Positions 38,601 to 50,876 of a DNA stretch of 64,000 nt are shown piece after piece. Every line of letters begins with the position of its first letter. The first letter of the stretch is position 1. The stretch comes from Lytechinus variegatus (lineage: Eukaryota > Echinodermata > Echinoidea > Temnopleuroida > Toxopneustidae). Both the position numbers and the translations under genes were made by a program. The stretch is from assembly GCF_018143015.1 (NCBI RefSeq), contig NC_054749.1, forward strand, positions 33,846,911 to 33,910,910, written 5' to 3'. The notes beneath the pieces were generated by a model. It was given only the letters and a program-made list of their open reading frames with translations. It was not told the DNA's origin and did not search any database.

Positions 38601-41600
38601 AGGTGAAAAATTCACTTAATGTGCATGCATAAGGTTTGACCTCAATCTAGGGGAAACAATACAATGAGTGTTCTGCATGAACTAATTAGAATGATAAACA
38701 TTGATGATGCCTTGGTAATACTTGAATTCAATGATAAATATCAACGTTGCAAATGATCTGTTGTCATAGCAACTGCTCATTTTCCCAAGAAAAGTACCAG
38801 TTTTGATTAGAAAAACTGTAGTGGTCTGATGTGTCCAAGACCTTGAGACGGCTTCCAAAAATGGAGTTTAAAACGGCTGTTGATATATAAATGGACATAG
38901 CTCACTTCATATCCGTCTGGGATAATTATATGATTTCGTGTCTAGACCATGGTTTCAATGGTCAAGTAATACATTATGACAAGTTACACGGACAGTCAGT
39001 TGTCCTGTATTAAAAGAAATCCAAGATGGCTTTGAAAATGAAGTCTAAAATTGCTGTTGCTGCATTAAAAAAACGTAGTTTCTTTAATATCCTGGAATAA
39101 GTTTATGCCATAGTGAAATGTGTCAAATTATACATAAGGACAAGTTACAAGAACAGTTTTCAAGTATGTCCAAAAATCTAAGGTGGCTTCCAAAAATGGA
39201 ATATAGAATAGCCCCTGTGACTAACAAATGGACGTATTTTGTGTAATATCTGCCAAGTGCATATTATTTTGATATCTAAAGCATGGTTTTAAAAGTCAGT
39301 AAATACATCATGTACATTGGAACAAGTTACAAGGACACAAGGACAGTTAGTAATCCAGTATGTTCCAACATCCAAGATGGCTTCAAACAATCGAGAGTCT
39401 ATTGAATTGGAGCCTGTTGCTTAAAAATTGACATAGTTCATTTAATCCACCAAGAAGGAAAATGATTTTGGTATTCACACTTTGGTTTCAAGTTTTAAAA
39501 GATACGTTTAGACTTGTTACAATGATATCCAGTTGTCCATTTTGCCTAAAAATCCAAGAGGGTTTTCCGAAATGGCATCCAAAATGACTTCTATCACTCA
39601 AAAATTATCAGAGTTCATAAAACCTGTAAGAAACAATTTTGGTGTCTACACTGTGGTATGAAGGGTCCATTATTACATTAGGACAAGTAACAAGGATGGT
39701 TAGTTTTCAATTTTGTCCAAAATCCAAGGTAGATTCTCACAAGTGGATATCATATCCACTTCAAAGTAACAGTCGCCATTTTAGAATCTATTTATGGAAG
39801 CCATCTTGGATTTTCAGGCAAATTGGACAATTATACATCATTGTAACCAGTCCCAACGTATCATTTGATCCTTGAAATCCTAGTGTAGACACCAAAACAA
39901 CATCCCAATATGTATTTAATGTACTATGTCCACTTTTAAGTAACATTTAAAACCCCATTTTCAAACAATCTTTGAATTTTTGGACACAATATTGACGCCT
40001 GACCAGTCTGTTCAACTGGACACAATGTACAGTATTAGTTGACCCTTCAAACACTTCTGTAGACACCAAATCATATCCCCAATGTGTATTAGTAATGAAC
40101 TATATGTCCATTTTGAAGTAACAACAGTCAATTTAGACCCCATTTTTGAGGCCATCTTGGATTTTTAACATATCAATCCATTGATTGTCCTTGTAACTTG
40201 TTCTAATGCATTAAAAAATGGTTTTATGATAATGGTTGAGACATCAAGATCATATTCCCCAGACAGATATTGAACAAACTATGTCCTAATTTATTATTTA
40301 ACTCTTGTAACTATGGTTTAGACACCAGAATCACATTTCACAGGCGGATATAGAATGATCTACGTCAGATTTGATTAAAAACAGTCAATTTTAGACCCCA
40401 TTTTTGTAAGTCACCTTGCGTTTTTTAACATACCAGACCAATGACTGTCCTTGTAACTTGTCTTAATGCATTACACGACCCTTTAAACTATGGTTTAGAC
40501 AGCAACATAATATTCCCCAGACAGATATTGAACAACCAATGTTTATTTGTAAGTAACATTAGATATGGTTTTACAAAACTTTTTTTGTAAGCCATCTTGG
40601 AAATGTGGACATACTAGACCACTGACTGTCCATGTAGCTTGTCCTTATGTATTGACCCTTGAAATAACATATTCCCCAGACAGATATTGAGCAAACTATA
40701 TCCTAATTTATTATTTGACTCTTGAAGCTATGGTTTCAACACCAAAATCATATCTCACAAGTGAATATAAAAGGAGCTATTCCATTTTCAAGTATCAGCA
40801 ACCGTTTTAGAATAGTTTTTGGAAGCCATATTGGATTTTCGAACACACCTGACATTGTGTAACTTGTCCTAATATTGTTAGACTCTTGAAACCAATGATT
40901 TAAACACCAATATCATCATCTAGGCCAATATGAAATGGGCTATGTACGCTTTAGGTATCAGCAACCATTCTAGATTCAATTTTTCGAAGCCATCTTGGAT
41001 TTTTGGACATTCCAAACCACTGGCTGTCCCTGTATTTGGCCAAATGTACTACTTGATCCTTATAAACAATGAATAGAAACCAAATTTAAGCCATTTTATC
41101 AAGTAATGGATAAATTGTGGATTTTTAGCTCACGGCAGCCAGTGAGGGCATCATCTTGGAACACCCTTGAGTGCTTAAATTATTTTTAACCTTTCAACCA
41201 GTAAGGGTATTTTTATCGTATTTGACCAGTCTACTTTTCATGTAAAATAACCAGTGAATAGATTAAACTTCGTGTTGAATAGATTCAAACGTTACTTTAA
41301 AAATTATTACAGTATTACAAAATTTTCTTCGTCAAAATCAGCAGTGTAATTTTGAGGGGGCCAGATATGACGTATCGAGCAAAATTTACTTTAAAATGTT
41401 CTCACCGAGCCAGCGACAGAGCAAAAAATTTCATTTTTATTTTTCATTTTGGGTACATTATTCGTAAAATAATATTTCATCCATCTCTCTTTCACTTTCT
41501 CTTTATTTTTTTAGTAATGATTTTTTGGGGGGAGAAGGGGTGCTAAATTACTGGGAATTTTCTTGATGGAAACTTTCCATGGGAATAATAAATTTGACTT

Positions 41601-44600
41601 TTGTGGGAAATTTTTAAATTTTTGGCAAATTTTCAGGAATTAAAAAAAAAATGATGGGTATTTTCAAAAAGTAACAATTTTCTGATATTTATATGCAGGA
41701 AATAGGCATATCCTGGCAGATGATGCTTAATAGTGCTTTGCTATCATATTTCAAGCCAAGTATGCTAAAACAGTCAGACAAGGCATGATTTTCAATGATC
41801 TCCATGTAAAAGATGATTTACTGTATTTACCTTGATTTGGAAATCAAGACCATGTCGACTCCTTACATAGACCTAAGATTTTGAGTTATCAACCCCTATA
41901 ATCCCCTTATATGTTGATATGTTGAACAGCTTTAAAACACATATCACCCCAAGACGCTTTCTTCAAAATGGCCGCCTGCGAATACTTTGAACGAAATTGT
42001 CCAGCATCAAGTTTCGGGCATTTATTTGAGCCCACAAAACTCTGATACGAGTTTTGTTGGTCTTATTTCGATGCCATGTATAATGAAACAAGACTGTGCT
42101 TATCATTTAGCATTTTTATGTTCAGCACCCCCCTAAAAGGGGAAAAAATAAATAAATAAACATATTTTTATCGAAATTTGTACTTTTCTGGAGCCATTTG
42201 CAACATTGATATTCATCTTTATGTTCAGCATTACCAAAACATAAGTATTTTTGTCAACCTAATGGAACAATGCATAACACTTAATGTAACTCTTGTTCAA
42301 AATTTCTTGTAAAAGAGCAGGTCCAATCTTGTGCATATTAAGTTAATTTTATTGTATTTTCCGTCTGTCCATTATTTTGTCAGCTATAGTTTTTTTTTTG
42401 GTAAATTAAATGTTATGTTATTGCAATATTAATGCCTCAATATGTTATTCATAAACAACAAAAATGTACGCGTATCTTTGGCACCCTAACTTTAGTAAAA
42501 ATAAAAATGAAATATAAGATTCTACTAGGTATTTTTTTAATCAAAGATGGTCTTTTCTGGAGGAAAAATGATCCGTTGCCATGGCAACCGAACACACATT
42601 TGCAAACATTGATATCATTAAGTTCAACCGTTACCAAGGCAGCATCAGTTTTATCATGCTATTGTACTCATGCAGAACACTCACTGTAATTTTTTTTCAA
42701 AACTTAATGACTGTTCAAACATTATGTAGATTAAGTAAAATTTTATTTTACCACCTGACCATTATCATTTCAACAGTGTAATTTTTTTGTATTTATAAAT
42801 TACATCTTAATCCCAATGGCTGAAGATGTTATCTACATATTAACAACAAGCATATGCTTAGCACCCTAAAATTAGGTGAAATGAAAGAAAAATCAAATTT
42901 TACCATGTTTTTGTTTATCAAAGTTGCTTATACTTTTCAGCTCAGGGAGGAGGGGGAACATTTGAATTACTAATATTTATCATTAAATTCAAGTATTACC
43001 AAGGCGACATCAATTTATTATTCAAATGAACTCATGCAGAATGCTTAATAAGTTTTTTGTCCAAAATTAAATGACTGGCCAAACCTTTCACACATTGAGT
43101 TATATTATATTTTCCACCTGTCCATGATATTGTCGTCCAAATTAATATTTTTGTAAATTAGATATTATTTGGTTGTCATGTCAATAGCTTTAGATGTTAT
43201 TTAAACATTTTACACCAAACATATCGATGTTTAACACACTAAGATTAGGGGAAATGCAAGAAAAATAAGATTCTATAGTCCTTTTTTAATAAAAATTGGT
43301 ACTAAATGATCCGTTGCTATGGCAACAGGCCATTTGCAACATTGATTTTTATCCTTGAATTCAAGTATTACCAAGGCAACATCAATCTGAATCAATCCAA
43401 TTACTTCATGCAGAACACTCACTGTATCATTTCCCCTAAATTATTGAGTATGGTCAAACCTTATGCATAAAAGTTATTTTCATTGTATTATTCACCTATC
43501 CATAACCTTGTCATCCCTGTTTTGTTGTTTTTTAAATTGAATGTTATCTGGTTGCCATGGCAATGACTTAAGATGTTTTATATATATATATAAATTTAGT
43601 CACAAACATATCTCGATTAGTACCTTAAAATTATTGAAAATGGAATGATGATCATACATGTATTCTACATTTTTATCATTTTTTCCTTTCTAGAGGGAAA
43701 TAAGCTGTTGCCATGGCAACGGGTTCTTTGCAACATTGTTTCTTTTTATTTAATTCAAGTATTACCAAGGCAACATCAATCTGTATCATTCCAATTAGTT
43801 CATGCAGAACACTCACTGTAATATTTCCCCTAAATTAATTGAGTAGGTCAAACCTTATGCATGTACATATAAGTTAATTTTTATTGTACTTTTCACCTTT
43901 CCATAACCTTGTCATCACTGTTGTTGTTTTTAATTAGATGTTATCTGGTTGCCATGGCAATGACTTAAGATGTTATATTTATAAATCTAGTCACAAGCAT
44001 ATCCCGATTAGTACCTCAAAAATGATTGAAAATGGACTGATGATCATACATGTATTCTACATTTTTATCAATATTTTTACTTTTCTAGAGGGAAATAAGC
44101 TGTTGCCATGGCAACGGGATCTTTGCAACATTGTTTGTTTTAGTTTAATTCAAGCATTACCAATGCAACATAAATTTTTATCTTTATAAAGAACTCCTGC
44201 AGAACACTTTCTGTAGTTGTGGTTCAAATGAGGGGGTCAAAACTAAAGCATACAGATTAAGTCAATTCCAGTTGATTTTTCCACCTGCCCATTGTCTTGT
44301 CAACCATGTTATTTTTGTAAATCAGTTGTTATTTGGTTGCCATGGCAATGGCTTGAGATATGATTTATACATCTAGCAACCAAAATATCTTTGTTTAACA
44401 CTGTAATATTAGGGGAAATTAAAGATAAATCATATTCTACAACGTTTTTTTAATCAAAATTTTATTTTTCTGGGGAAAAACAAGCCGTTGCCATGGCAAC
44501 GTACCAAATGGAACTATCTTGTTGATTTTGAATGTTTCTAAATTTTATATATATTTAATTAGAAGCTTGAAAATTATCATTTTATTCATCTATATCATGT

Positions 44601-46486
44601 TTATTTACCATTTACATGGGAATGTATGTCATTTTTGAGAAATTATTCCGTTGCTATGGCAACGGCCGAAAATGGTATTTTTAAATTTACCTCCCATCTT
44701 TAAAATAAATCTTACGGCATATACTAATACTTGTGAAAGTTTCATGCTTTAGTCAAATTTTGCACAATTGTTCGGCTAATCCGCTCTACTATACTGTTAT
44801 GACGAATCTTGAGCAAATAGTTTTATAAGAATAATGCTATGGTCAAACTATGTATTCATCAAGGCGATCAGTGTTCTGTGACGTCTTACTTAGGGTATAA
44901 AGTAATCAAAATCAAGACTCGCTCATGAGCAGGGGAAGCCAAAGTGTTTAAAATTTATGGCTCAGTTAAAAAAATATCAATAAGTCTTATTAGTAATAAA
45001 TAGCATAAGTACTCTTTGTAACACCATGCACTTTTGTAAATAAAAAAATTCTCTGATTCTCCTCCATTCAAGCCCGAAGCATCGTTAGTGTTTCAACAGA
45101 AACATCAGGTCATCATATAGCTGCAGGTATGAATTTTTTTTATTTATACATAGCGTGACATTTTAGAAACGTGATTTTATCGACTAAATGAATTCAATGT
45201 TTGCTCGCATTAATATGTACCAATAATTTCCCTTCGGTATATCAGTGTTCGTTTACAATGTTGCAAGCTTCTTCCTTCGTCGCAGATGGCGTAGTTGCTG
45301 ATGAAAGCTTCACCAGGGAAAGTTCTCACTCCGTCTTTGAATCAAATTCACAAGACATATAGTACATTGACATATCTAGCACCTACTTCGTTAATTTTTT
45401 GTATTTTGCTATAAGTTAATGTTGGGATGATAGCAAGGCGTTCCCAAATGATTGAGTTTTATTTCATAATGTATACTTTTCTATCTCCTTCATTTTAATC
45501 AATTATCAGGGATCTCGCGGCCAAACGACGCCATCAAACTTGGCGAAGAATCTATTCCCAATCAAAGGAAAGTGAAGATACCTACTGACCATGCAGTTAT
45601 TCATGTTGATTCTGATCTTACGAACAAGACTAGTCATGTAGAAAAGCAAGATACCATGGATATGGAACCACTACAGGGATTCGGGATTCCTGATCCCTTT
45701 ACCATCTTGACAACAACTAACACGGCCTTCAGCGACTTGACTGAGAATTGGTTGGAGAGCTTGCGACGGTTGGAACGTCCCTACAACATTACCCTAATCG
45801 CAGAGGACTATGGGGCTTACCAGTACCTCAATGGCCACAAGGACGTCATGGAGTCTTCAAAGCTACGGATCAACCTGAAATTCACGGACCAGAACGTGAG
45901 CCATTCTAAAGCTCTTGGGTTCTACACCAAGGAATACATCCAACTCGTCGGGAAACGTCCACATTACATCCTTGACATACTGCGTACGGGAGCTGGTGTC
46001 CTCTTTGCTGATGCTGATGCAGTATGGCTGAAAGACCCTGTTCCTCTCATCACCGATACCTACTCAAAGTATGATATATGGGTGGCACTTGGTGAAGGAG
46101 GACAAATTCCTTGCCCTTGTTTCATGTACATCAAGCCAAGTCCTAGATCCACAGCAATGGTCAAAGCTTGGCAAGCCAGGATAGAAGATCAACTCAATAC
46201 AACATCTCCTGAAAATGACCAGGGAGCATTGGACTGGGTTATGCGTAATCATATCCGATATAAGAAGTTACGGGTTAAGAAACTAGACATGACTGCATTT
46301 CCGACTGGGCAGTCTATGTTCTTGAAAAAGGGCTGGTACGCAGCTCATAAGAATGAAATATATGTTGTGCACGCAAATAAGGTCGGCGGATATGCCAAGA
46401 AGAAATTCGTATTGAGATGGAAAAAGCTTTGGTTTCTTGGAAAAGATAAAAAGGAAAATGATACTCAACCAAAAATAGATATGTGA
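35370..46486 (+). CDS. Nucleotide-sugar glycosyltransferase (Nucleotid_trans, GT77-like), three exons
   Basis: The predicted product is a 420-residue type II membrane enzyme of the Golgi that would transfer a sugar from a nucleotide donor. Exons 35370-35601, 45073-45126 and 45510-46486 all join in phase 1. Residues 33-54 form the single membrane anchor (ALFTMLAAFIGGQILLTGVF), followed by a short CDCRC stretch. The catalytic domain covers about 160-410: ILTTTN start, then LRTGAGVLFADADAVWLKDP with the metal-binding DAD at 263-265, then ENDQGALDWVM at 330-333 and a late HANKVGG. These blocks match plant and animal Nucleotid_trans proteins such as alpha-1,3-xylosyltransferases. Donor and acceptor are not predictable. 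Intron 1 (9.5 kb) carries three mobile elements, including the giant foldback. A paralogue lies 12 kb downstream. Confidence 0.85.
35651..35863. mobile_element. hAT-like non-autonomous element, 213 bp
   Basis: Ends CAGTAGCGTAACTAGG and GTACGCTAGTG, flanked by perfect 8-bp duplications GTAGGGGA (35643-35650 and 35864-35871). The interior is G-runs plus a short A-run. It sits 50 bases after the exon 1 donor of glycosyltransferase 1. Confidence 0.8.
36113..36352. mobile_element. Foldback MITE of the GGTGTTA family, copy 1
   Basis: Ends CACAGTAAAAACTGTGGTGT and its near inverse. The interior is made of GGTGTTA / TAACACC words, with GAGGACCACACC paired to GGTGTGGTCCTC. Three further copies lie at 53644, 54617 and 56595. 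Confidence 0.8.
36640..38775. repeat. Left X-box-like array (GTTGCCATGGCAAC)
   Basis: Copies or variants at 36640, 36803, 36954, 37188, 37344, 37589, 37746, 37984, 38130, 38371, 38528 and 38759. Spacing alternates near 155 and 240 bases, so the true unit is about 400 bases with two sites. The word fits the RFX X-box consensus GTNRCC(N0-3)RGYAAC. Confidence 0.85.
38816..41180. repeat. Central opposed arrays of CCAAGATGGCTTC units
   Basis: The left half has variants of CCAAGATGGCTTC near 38840, 39022, 39180, 39371, 39552 and 39723. The right half has the inverse GAAGCCATCTTGGATTTTT near 39797, 40147, 40590, 40820 and 40987. Units are about 160-200 bases and also share GTTACAAGGACAG or its inverse. 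The turning point is AAGTGGATATCATATCCACT near 39751. The right half has more units than the left. Confidence 0.8.
41181..42160. other. Unpaired segment in the right arm of the foldback
   Basis: This stretch has no visible partner in the left arm and interrupts the symmetry. It contains GAGGGGGCCAGATATGACG and a T-rich stretch. It may be a later insertion; its ends were not defined. Confidence 0.4.
42575..44663. repeat. Right X-box-like array (inverse of the left array)
   Basis: GTTGCCATGGCAAC or close variants at 42575, 43313, 43551, 43707, 43948, 44102, 44336, 44487 and 44650. The sequence around each site is the reverse complement of the left-arm units; for example CTTTGCAACATTGTTTC after the sites here matches GAAACAATGTTGCAAAG before them on the left. 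Confidence 0.85.
45073..45126 (+). CDS. Glycosyltransferase 1, exon 2 (54-base stem exon)
   Basis: The acceptor is TCTCCTCCATTCAAG and the donor CTGCAG|GTATGA. Phase 1 to phase 1, encoding ARSIVSVSTETSGHHIAA. It is a multiple of three, so it may be skipped. No counterpart is seen in the paralogue. Confidence 0.65.
45510..46486 (+). CDS. Glycosyltransferase 1, exon 3 (catalytic domain)
   Basis: It begins after TTTTAATCAATTATCAG and stays open for 324 residues to TGA. Frame composition is clearly coding, with several sequons (NKTS, NITL, NVSH, NTTS). The whole catalytic domain lies in this one exon. Confidence 0.9.
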
Positions 46487-47335
46487 TTAATTATTATTCA
46501 AATTATAGGTCTAGGTCTTAATTCAAATTATAGCTCTAGGTCTTAAAATTAAATATTAAGTCTAATTCATGCAAGTAGAAATAAGCCGTTCATGAAGGCA
46601 CATTGATATTCTTTGAATTCAATTAGAACTGCTCATTCATGACGTCATAAACAGGCCTAGCTATCAAGAATCATATTCGGTATATTTCATAGTCTTCCTA
46701 GTCTTGTACGATTTCGTTTTTCTGCTTTCGCACAAAGGATACTTTGGAGACATTCCAAGGAATGGTGGATATAAACATGATAAATAGAGTTGCCATGGAT
46801 AATGACACAAATTATTCAACTTGATAGGGTCCCTGACACATTAATGAGGCATTGCCAGAAACTCATGTTTAATTGCAAATCAAGCGTGAGTCAAAAATCA
46901 AATGTAATAGAGTGTTACTTGCAATAACGTCAAGATGTATTAGAAAAAAAAATGTATTTTCTAACAGGACCTGTGCTTCATTTGTTTTTTTCTTACTTTG
47001 TTCTTGAATGAATTGAAATTTTCTTATAATGCCTCCTGCAATCTGATCAGATAATATCCTACAGAAATTTCATGTAGGCTTATCTTCTAGCGATATGTTA
47101 TATGCTACATTTTCCAGAACAATTACAGAATTTTAAAGAAAGATATTGGAGAGTTGAGTAGAGGCAATATTTAGGAGGGAAAGAAAAATGAATGTCGTTA
47201 TGAAGAAATGGGGATGAAAACTTATTATGTTGCAATGAGAAAACACGGACAATGCTAAGATTAACAAATATACTCAACGAATATTGCATTCATGATAATT
47301 GGTACCATGTACACGGTAATTAGCAGCCAAAGAAA
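46487..47335. other. Glycosyltransferase 1 3' flank, no other gene seen
   Basis: AT-rich sequence expected to hold the 3' untranslated region. No canonical AATAAA was spotted close to the stop; an ATTAAA-like word lies near 46546. Confidence 0.35.
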
Positions 47336-48578
47336 CAGTGGCGTAGCTACGGGGGGGGGGGCACGTACCCCCCCGAGATTTGGTGTGCCCCCCAGGTGCC
47401 CCCCCCCCCCCCCAGAAAAAAATTGGCAGAGCCCAAAAAAGGGGAAAAAAGGAAAAGAAGAAGAGAGAAGAAAAAAAAGAAAGAGGAAAATAAGAGAAGG
47501 AAGACGAATGAATAAATTAATGCGAGGGGAAAACTAGTAAAAAAAATTATTTCATGTTGCTATATAAACTTGCCTGTTCAATGAGATTCATATCTTGCTC
47601 AATAGGCTGATATGGAGCAAGTTTTGAAGTCAATATACAAAACATATTTTAGCTCGGACATCGAGCTTTCATTATTTTTTACATTAACTAATTTAAGTGC
47701 TCTGTAAAATGTTCGTTTTATGGTCTACATATCAGCATTTTAAGCTCACGCTGCGTGATCACATTGTTTGATTTGCCAAGTTAATATTGTCTACGTGTAT
47801 TCCATAATGTTCCATAAACAAATATATTCAGCCATGCCCAGATTCTAGGTCTAAATCTAAAACATCCGGGATAGCCTGCATGCATGTTCTTTAAATTATC
47901 CTGTGTTACATCAGAATATCAATAATTGCTTGCTCACGCTTCACGATCGCATTATTAATAATACCCAATTAACTATATATTTTTTAGGTCAAATATATCA
48001 ATTTTCTTCCTCTCGCGCTTCGCGCTCGCATCAGTTGTTTAGTAACATACCTATCCCATTTATTAATACAAAAAGTGCTTAGAATGACCTTTTTTGGTCG
48101 GAATGTCAAAAAAGATTTGCTCGCGCTTCGCACTCGCTTTATTGAAATATATACCATCTTTGTGGGTAATTGTAAGCAGTCTTTAACCGGGTCCCTTTTC
48201 AATAATGCTAGAACAGAATTTCTGCTCGTGCTTGGCGTTCGCAGTAACCATCTAGTTACATACAAATCTTGTTCAGGATCACATATAACATTGCCCAGAA
48301 TATTAAATTTTCAGGACAAAATACATGAAAGTAAAAAAAAATTCGCTCGCTCTTCGCGCTCACGCTTTTTATAAGGCTTATAAGATTATTTCATGTTTAT
48401 GTTGTTTTATAAGAAAAAAATTAAGAAGTGACTGATCGGGGAATATAGGTAAAGATAATTTTGGGCCCCGTCCCCTATTGGCGAAAGTCGGATTCGCCCT
48501 TGTGACACATACACACACACTGGAAAAAATGGCCGGTTCCCCCCCCCCCCCCGGAAAAAAATCCTAGCTACGCCACTG
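47336..48578. mobile_element. hAT-like element with GC-palindrome units, 1,243 bp
   Basis: Ends CAGTGGCGTAGCTACGGGGG and CCTAGCTACGCCACTG. Perfect 8-bp target duplication CAAAGAAA at 47328-47335 and 48579-48586. At least six internal units carry CTCGCGCTTCGCGCTCGCAT or variants (near 47741, 47932, 48013, 48120, 48222 and 48343). No transposase. Confidence 0.88.
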
Positions 48579-48586
48579 CAAAGAAA

Positions 48587-49889
48587 GTGGTCGCAAATCA
48601 AAATGATTTTTAGTGCCTGTCCGAAAAAAAATTAGCTTTGAATTTTTTGTATGAACACAAAGCCTTGAACATTCTAGAAAGCGAAAACATACAATTAAAC
48701 TCTTTTTAAAAGCTGATTGTACTGTTTCTATTATAATTTCTAGCTCGAAGAATGGTTGTTGTATGGCTGCACGTTGCACGCTGAGAATGATGTCTATCAG
48801 TGAGAATATGTGCATGCATGTGGTCCATGGATGCCCAATGAATCTATTGTGTGATATATTATAATAACCATTTCCCGTTTTCAGCTGCTGCTCTCTTATG
48901 CTCTCTCTAGCTTTCTCTCTCCTTTCAAAATAAAATCTCTCTCGTGAGCTAGGGAAGTGTTTAATGCCATATTCCAACTATGTTATTCCTGCAACTGCAC
49001 ACGCTTGATACGTGCAGGCTTGCATGAGTAAGGGCTCTCATAATTACCTATACTCATTAGCTTTGACGAGTATTTCAACTACGCGATATCGAGGCATCCA
49101 AAACAATTCGATGAGCACCTAGGGTAAGCAGAGGCACTGGACTGGTATATAAATTTTCATTCAAACAAAGAGTAAGTATGCATATACCTTCATATTGTGA
49201 TTCCTCGACTGAATGAGTATGATTCAATATTCATATTAATTTCGTGAATATGTTAATGATATCCATAAGGCATATAGGCTATTCATGGTAGAAACCATGC
49301 ATGCCCACATTCATGTGCGCATGACCTAAAATGTTTTGGATTATTAAAAACGCGACAGCTTTGTCATATTTTGATATGCAGCCAACTGGACTCAATCTGA
49401 TGAAATGGCTGTTCTGAGTAAATAGATGCTATATCATGATTATTATGACTTAATCATTGTTCACTTATTCATGTTGACATGGAATATATACTAGGTTGAG
49501 CCCTGATATACTAAATAGTCTTTCCGTAGCTAAAACTTCACTTCATTTTTATTTATACATTGTAAAGCTCTTTGATATGGATTTCATGAAAATCGCAGTT
49601 ATAGGCATATTATAATAAAGCTCATGATGGCCTTGAAAATAAGATTCATAATTGTAATATAAGTGTATTTTGGTGTATACTGAAATAAAGTGGGAGCGAT
49701 GAGCATGGAATAATAATTTATGGTAAATGCTAATTAGTTTCTGTTAAAAATGCACGCTTATAGCTCCTATAGTTACTAGGAAACGCGTACCAAGTCCATG
49801 AATATTTTAGCACTCGTTCATAATATCAGTATAACCCGCCTAACCCCCAGTATGAAGCACGAAGTATAGTAGTGGATCATGGAGTGTTG
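48587..49889. other. No gene seen
   Basis: AT-rich intergenic sequence. No exon, RNA gene or bounded element recognised. Confidence 0.4.
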
Positions 49890-50876
49890 AAGGACAAGTC
49901 CACCCTAACAAAAGGTTGAATCGAATAAAAAGAGAAAAATCCAACATGCATAACACTGAATATTTCATCAAAATCTGTTGTAAAATAAGACAGTTATGAC
50001 ATTATAGAATAATGACGTTCAACCATCATACTTACCACTCTGCTCCTTTATTTTATGATCTAAATATTCTCGATATTTTCAAACACTACCAATATTTGAT
50101 AGGAGTATTTATGCACGATTTAATCAATAATCGGTTGCCACATAGTTTTATTGATTATTTTTCATTTATAGATCATCCTTAGAATACAAGAAATAGAGAA
50201 AAGAGAAATGTTAATCTTGAGAAAAATAATACCAATTTGGGAAAACAATCAATTTCATTTTCTGGTCCTACTTTATGGAATCTCCTGCCAAGTAATATTA
50301 GAAACACCCCCAGTCGTAAGACATTTAGCAAATCGTTAAAATTAATGCTACTGGGAGATTATAATTAATTTGGTATGGTAAAATACTGCCTGAAAACAAA
50401 TAATTCTATGTAAAGATTTTGTGGATAATTAAGATGTTTTTTTTTCTTGTAAATAGTGTAAATAGTGAAAATATGTTCACTGAAAATGATAATTAGCATA
50501 ATGTAATATGGCTCAGTCAAGTTTGTCAAATATGTAAAAAAAAATATGTATAATTCAAAAATTAACAACAACTGCTTTCCGTTTTGGAAAGCAGTTTTGA
50601 AACTGACAATATGCCACCCTGTATAAATAAAACTACAAATAAATAAATTAATAAAAACCAAAAGAAATAGTGAGTGAAGGACATCATCGACTGTCTCATT
50701 TTGGATGTCACTGAATTGTGCATATCACTGTTTTGTGAAAAATAAGCGAAACTTTAAAACGTCATGTATAACTTTTTTTATTTTAAATCCGATTTTGATG
50801 AAATTTTCAGTGTTATGCTTGTATTATTTCTCTCTTCTTATTTGAATCAACTTTTTGTTGGGGTGGACTTGTCCTT
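49890..50876. mobile_element. MITE with AAGGACAAGTCCACCC ends, split by a LINE
   Basis: The left end AAGGACAAGTCCACCCTAAC and the right end GGGGTGGACTTGTCCTT are inverted. Pairing continues inward (GTTGAATCGAATAAAAAGAG, CATAACACTGAA, AAAATC) for about 110 bases on each side. The middle is occupied by the LINE fragment at 50035-50665. Confidence 0.8.
50035..50665 (+). mobile_element. 5'-truncated LINE inside the MITE
   Basis: The frame encodes YHSAPLFYDLNILDIFKHYQ, then HDLINNRLPHSF, then FSGPTLWNLLPSNIRNTPSR and KTFSKSLKLMLLGDY, ending near 50367. This is the C-terminal region of a reverse transcriptase. One in-frame stop is present before the GPTLWN block. The 3' tail is (AAAT)n-like. Confidence 0.7.

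Larger units (their letters stand above)
36501..44792. mobile_element. Giant foldback element, 8.29 kb, with 7-bp target duplication
   Basis: The two ends are long inverted repeats. TAGTAGAGTGGATAAGC at the left matches GCTAATCCGCTCTACTA at the right, and GTGCAAAATTTGACTAAAGC and the next few hundred bases match in inverse. ACTGTTA flanks both sides (36494-36500 and 44793-44799). The arms (about 36501-38815 and 42165-44792) are diverged tandem units. The central part is two opposed arrays meeting near 39751. An unmatched piece of about 1 kb lies near 41180-42160. No frame above 85 codons looks coding, so it is non-autonomous. Superfamily unknown; the TSD length does not decide it. Confidence 0.8.

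Noticed and set aside
36501-44792. Capsid-bearing or retrovirus-like large element
   Set aside because: No coding frames, no long terminal direct repeats, and the structure is a mirror of tandem units.
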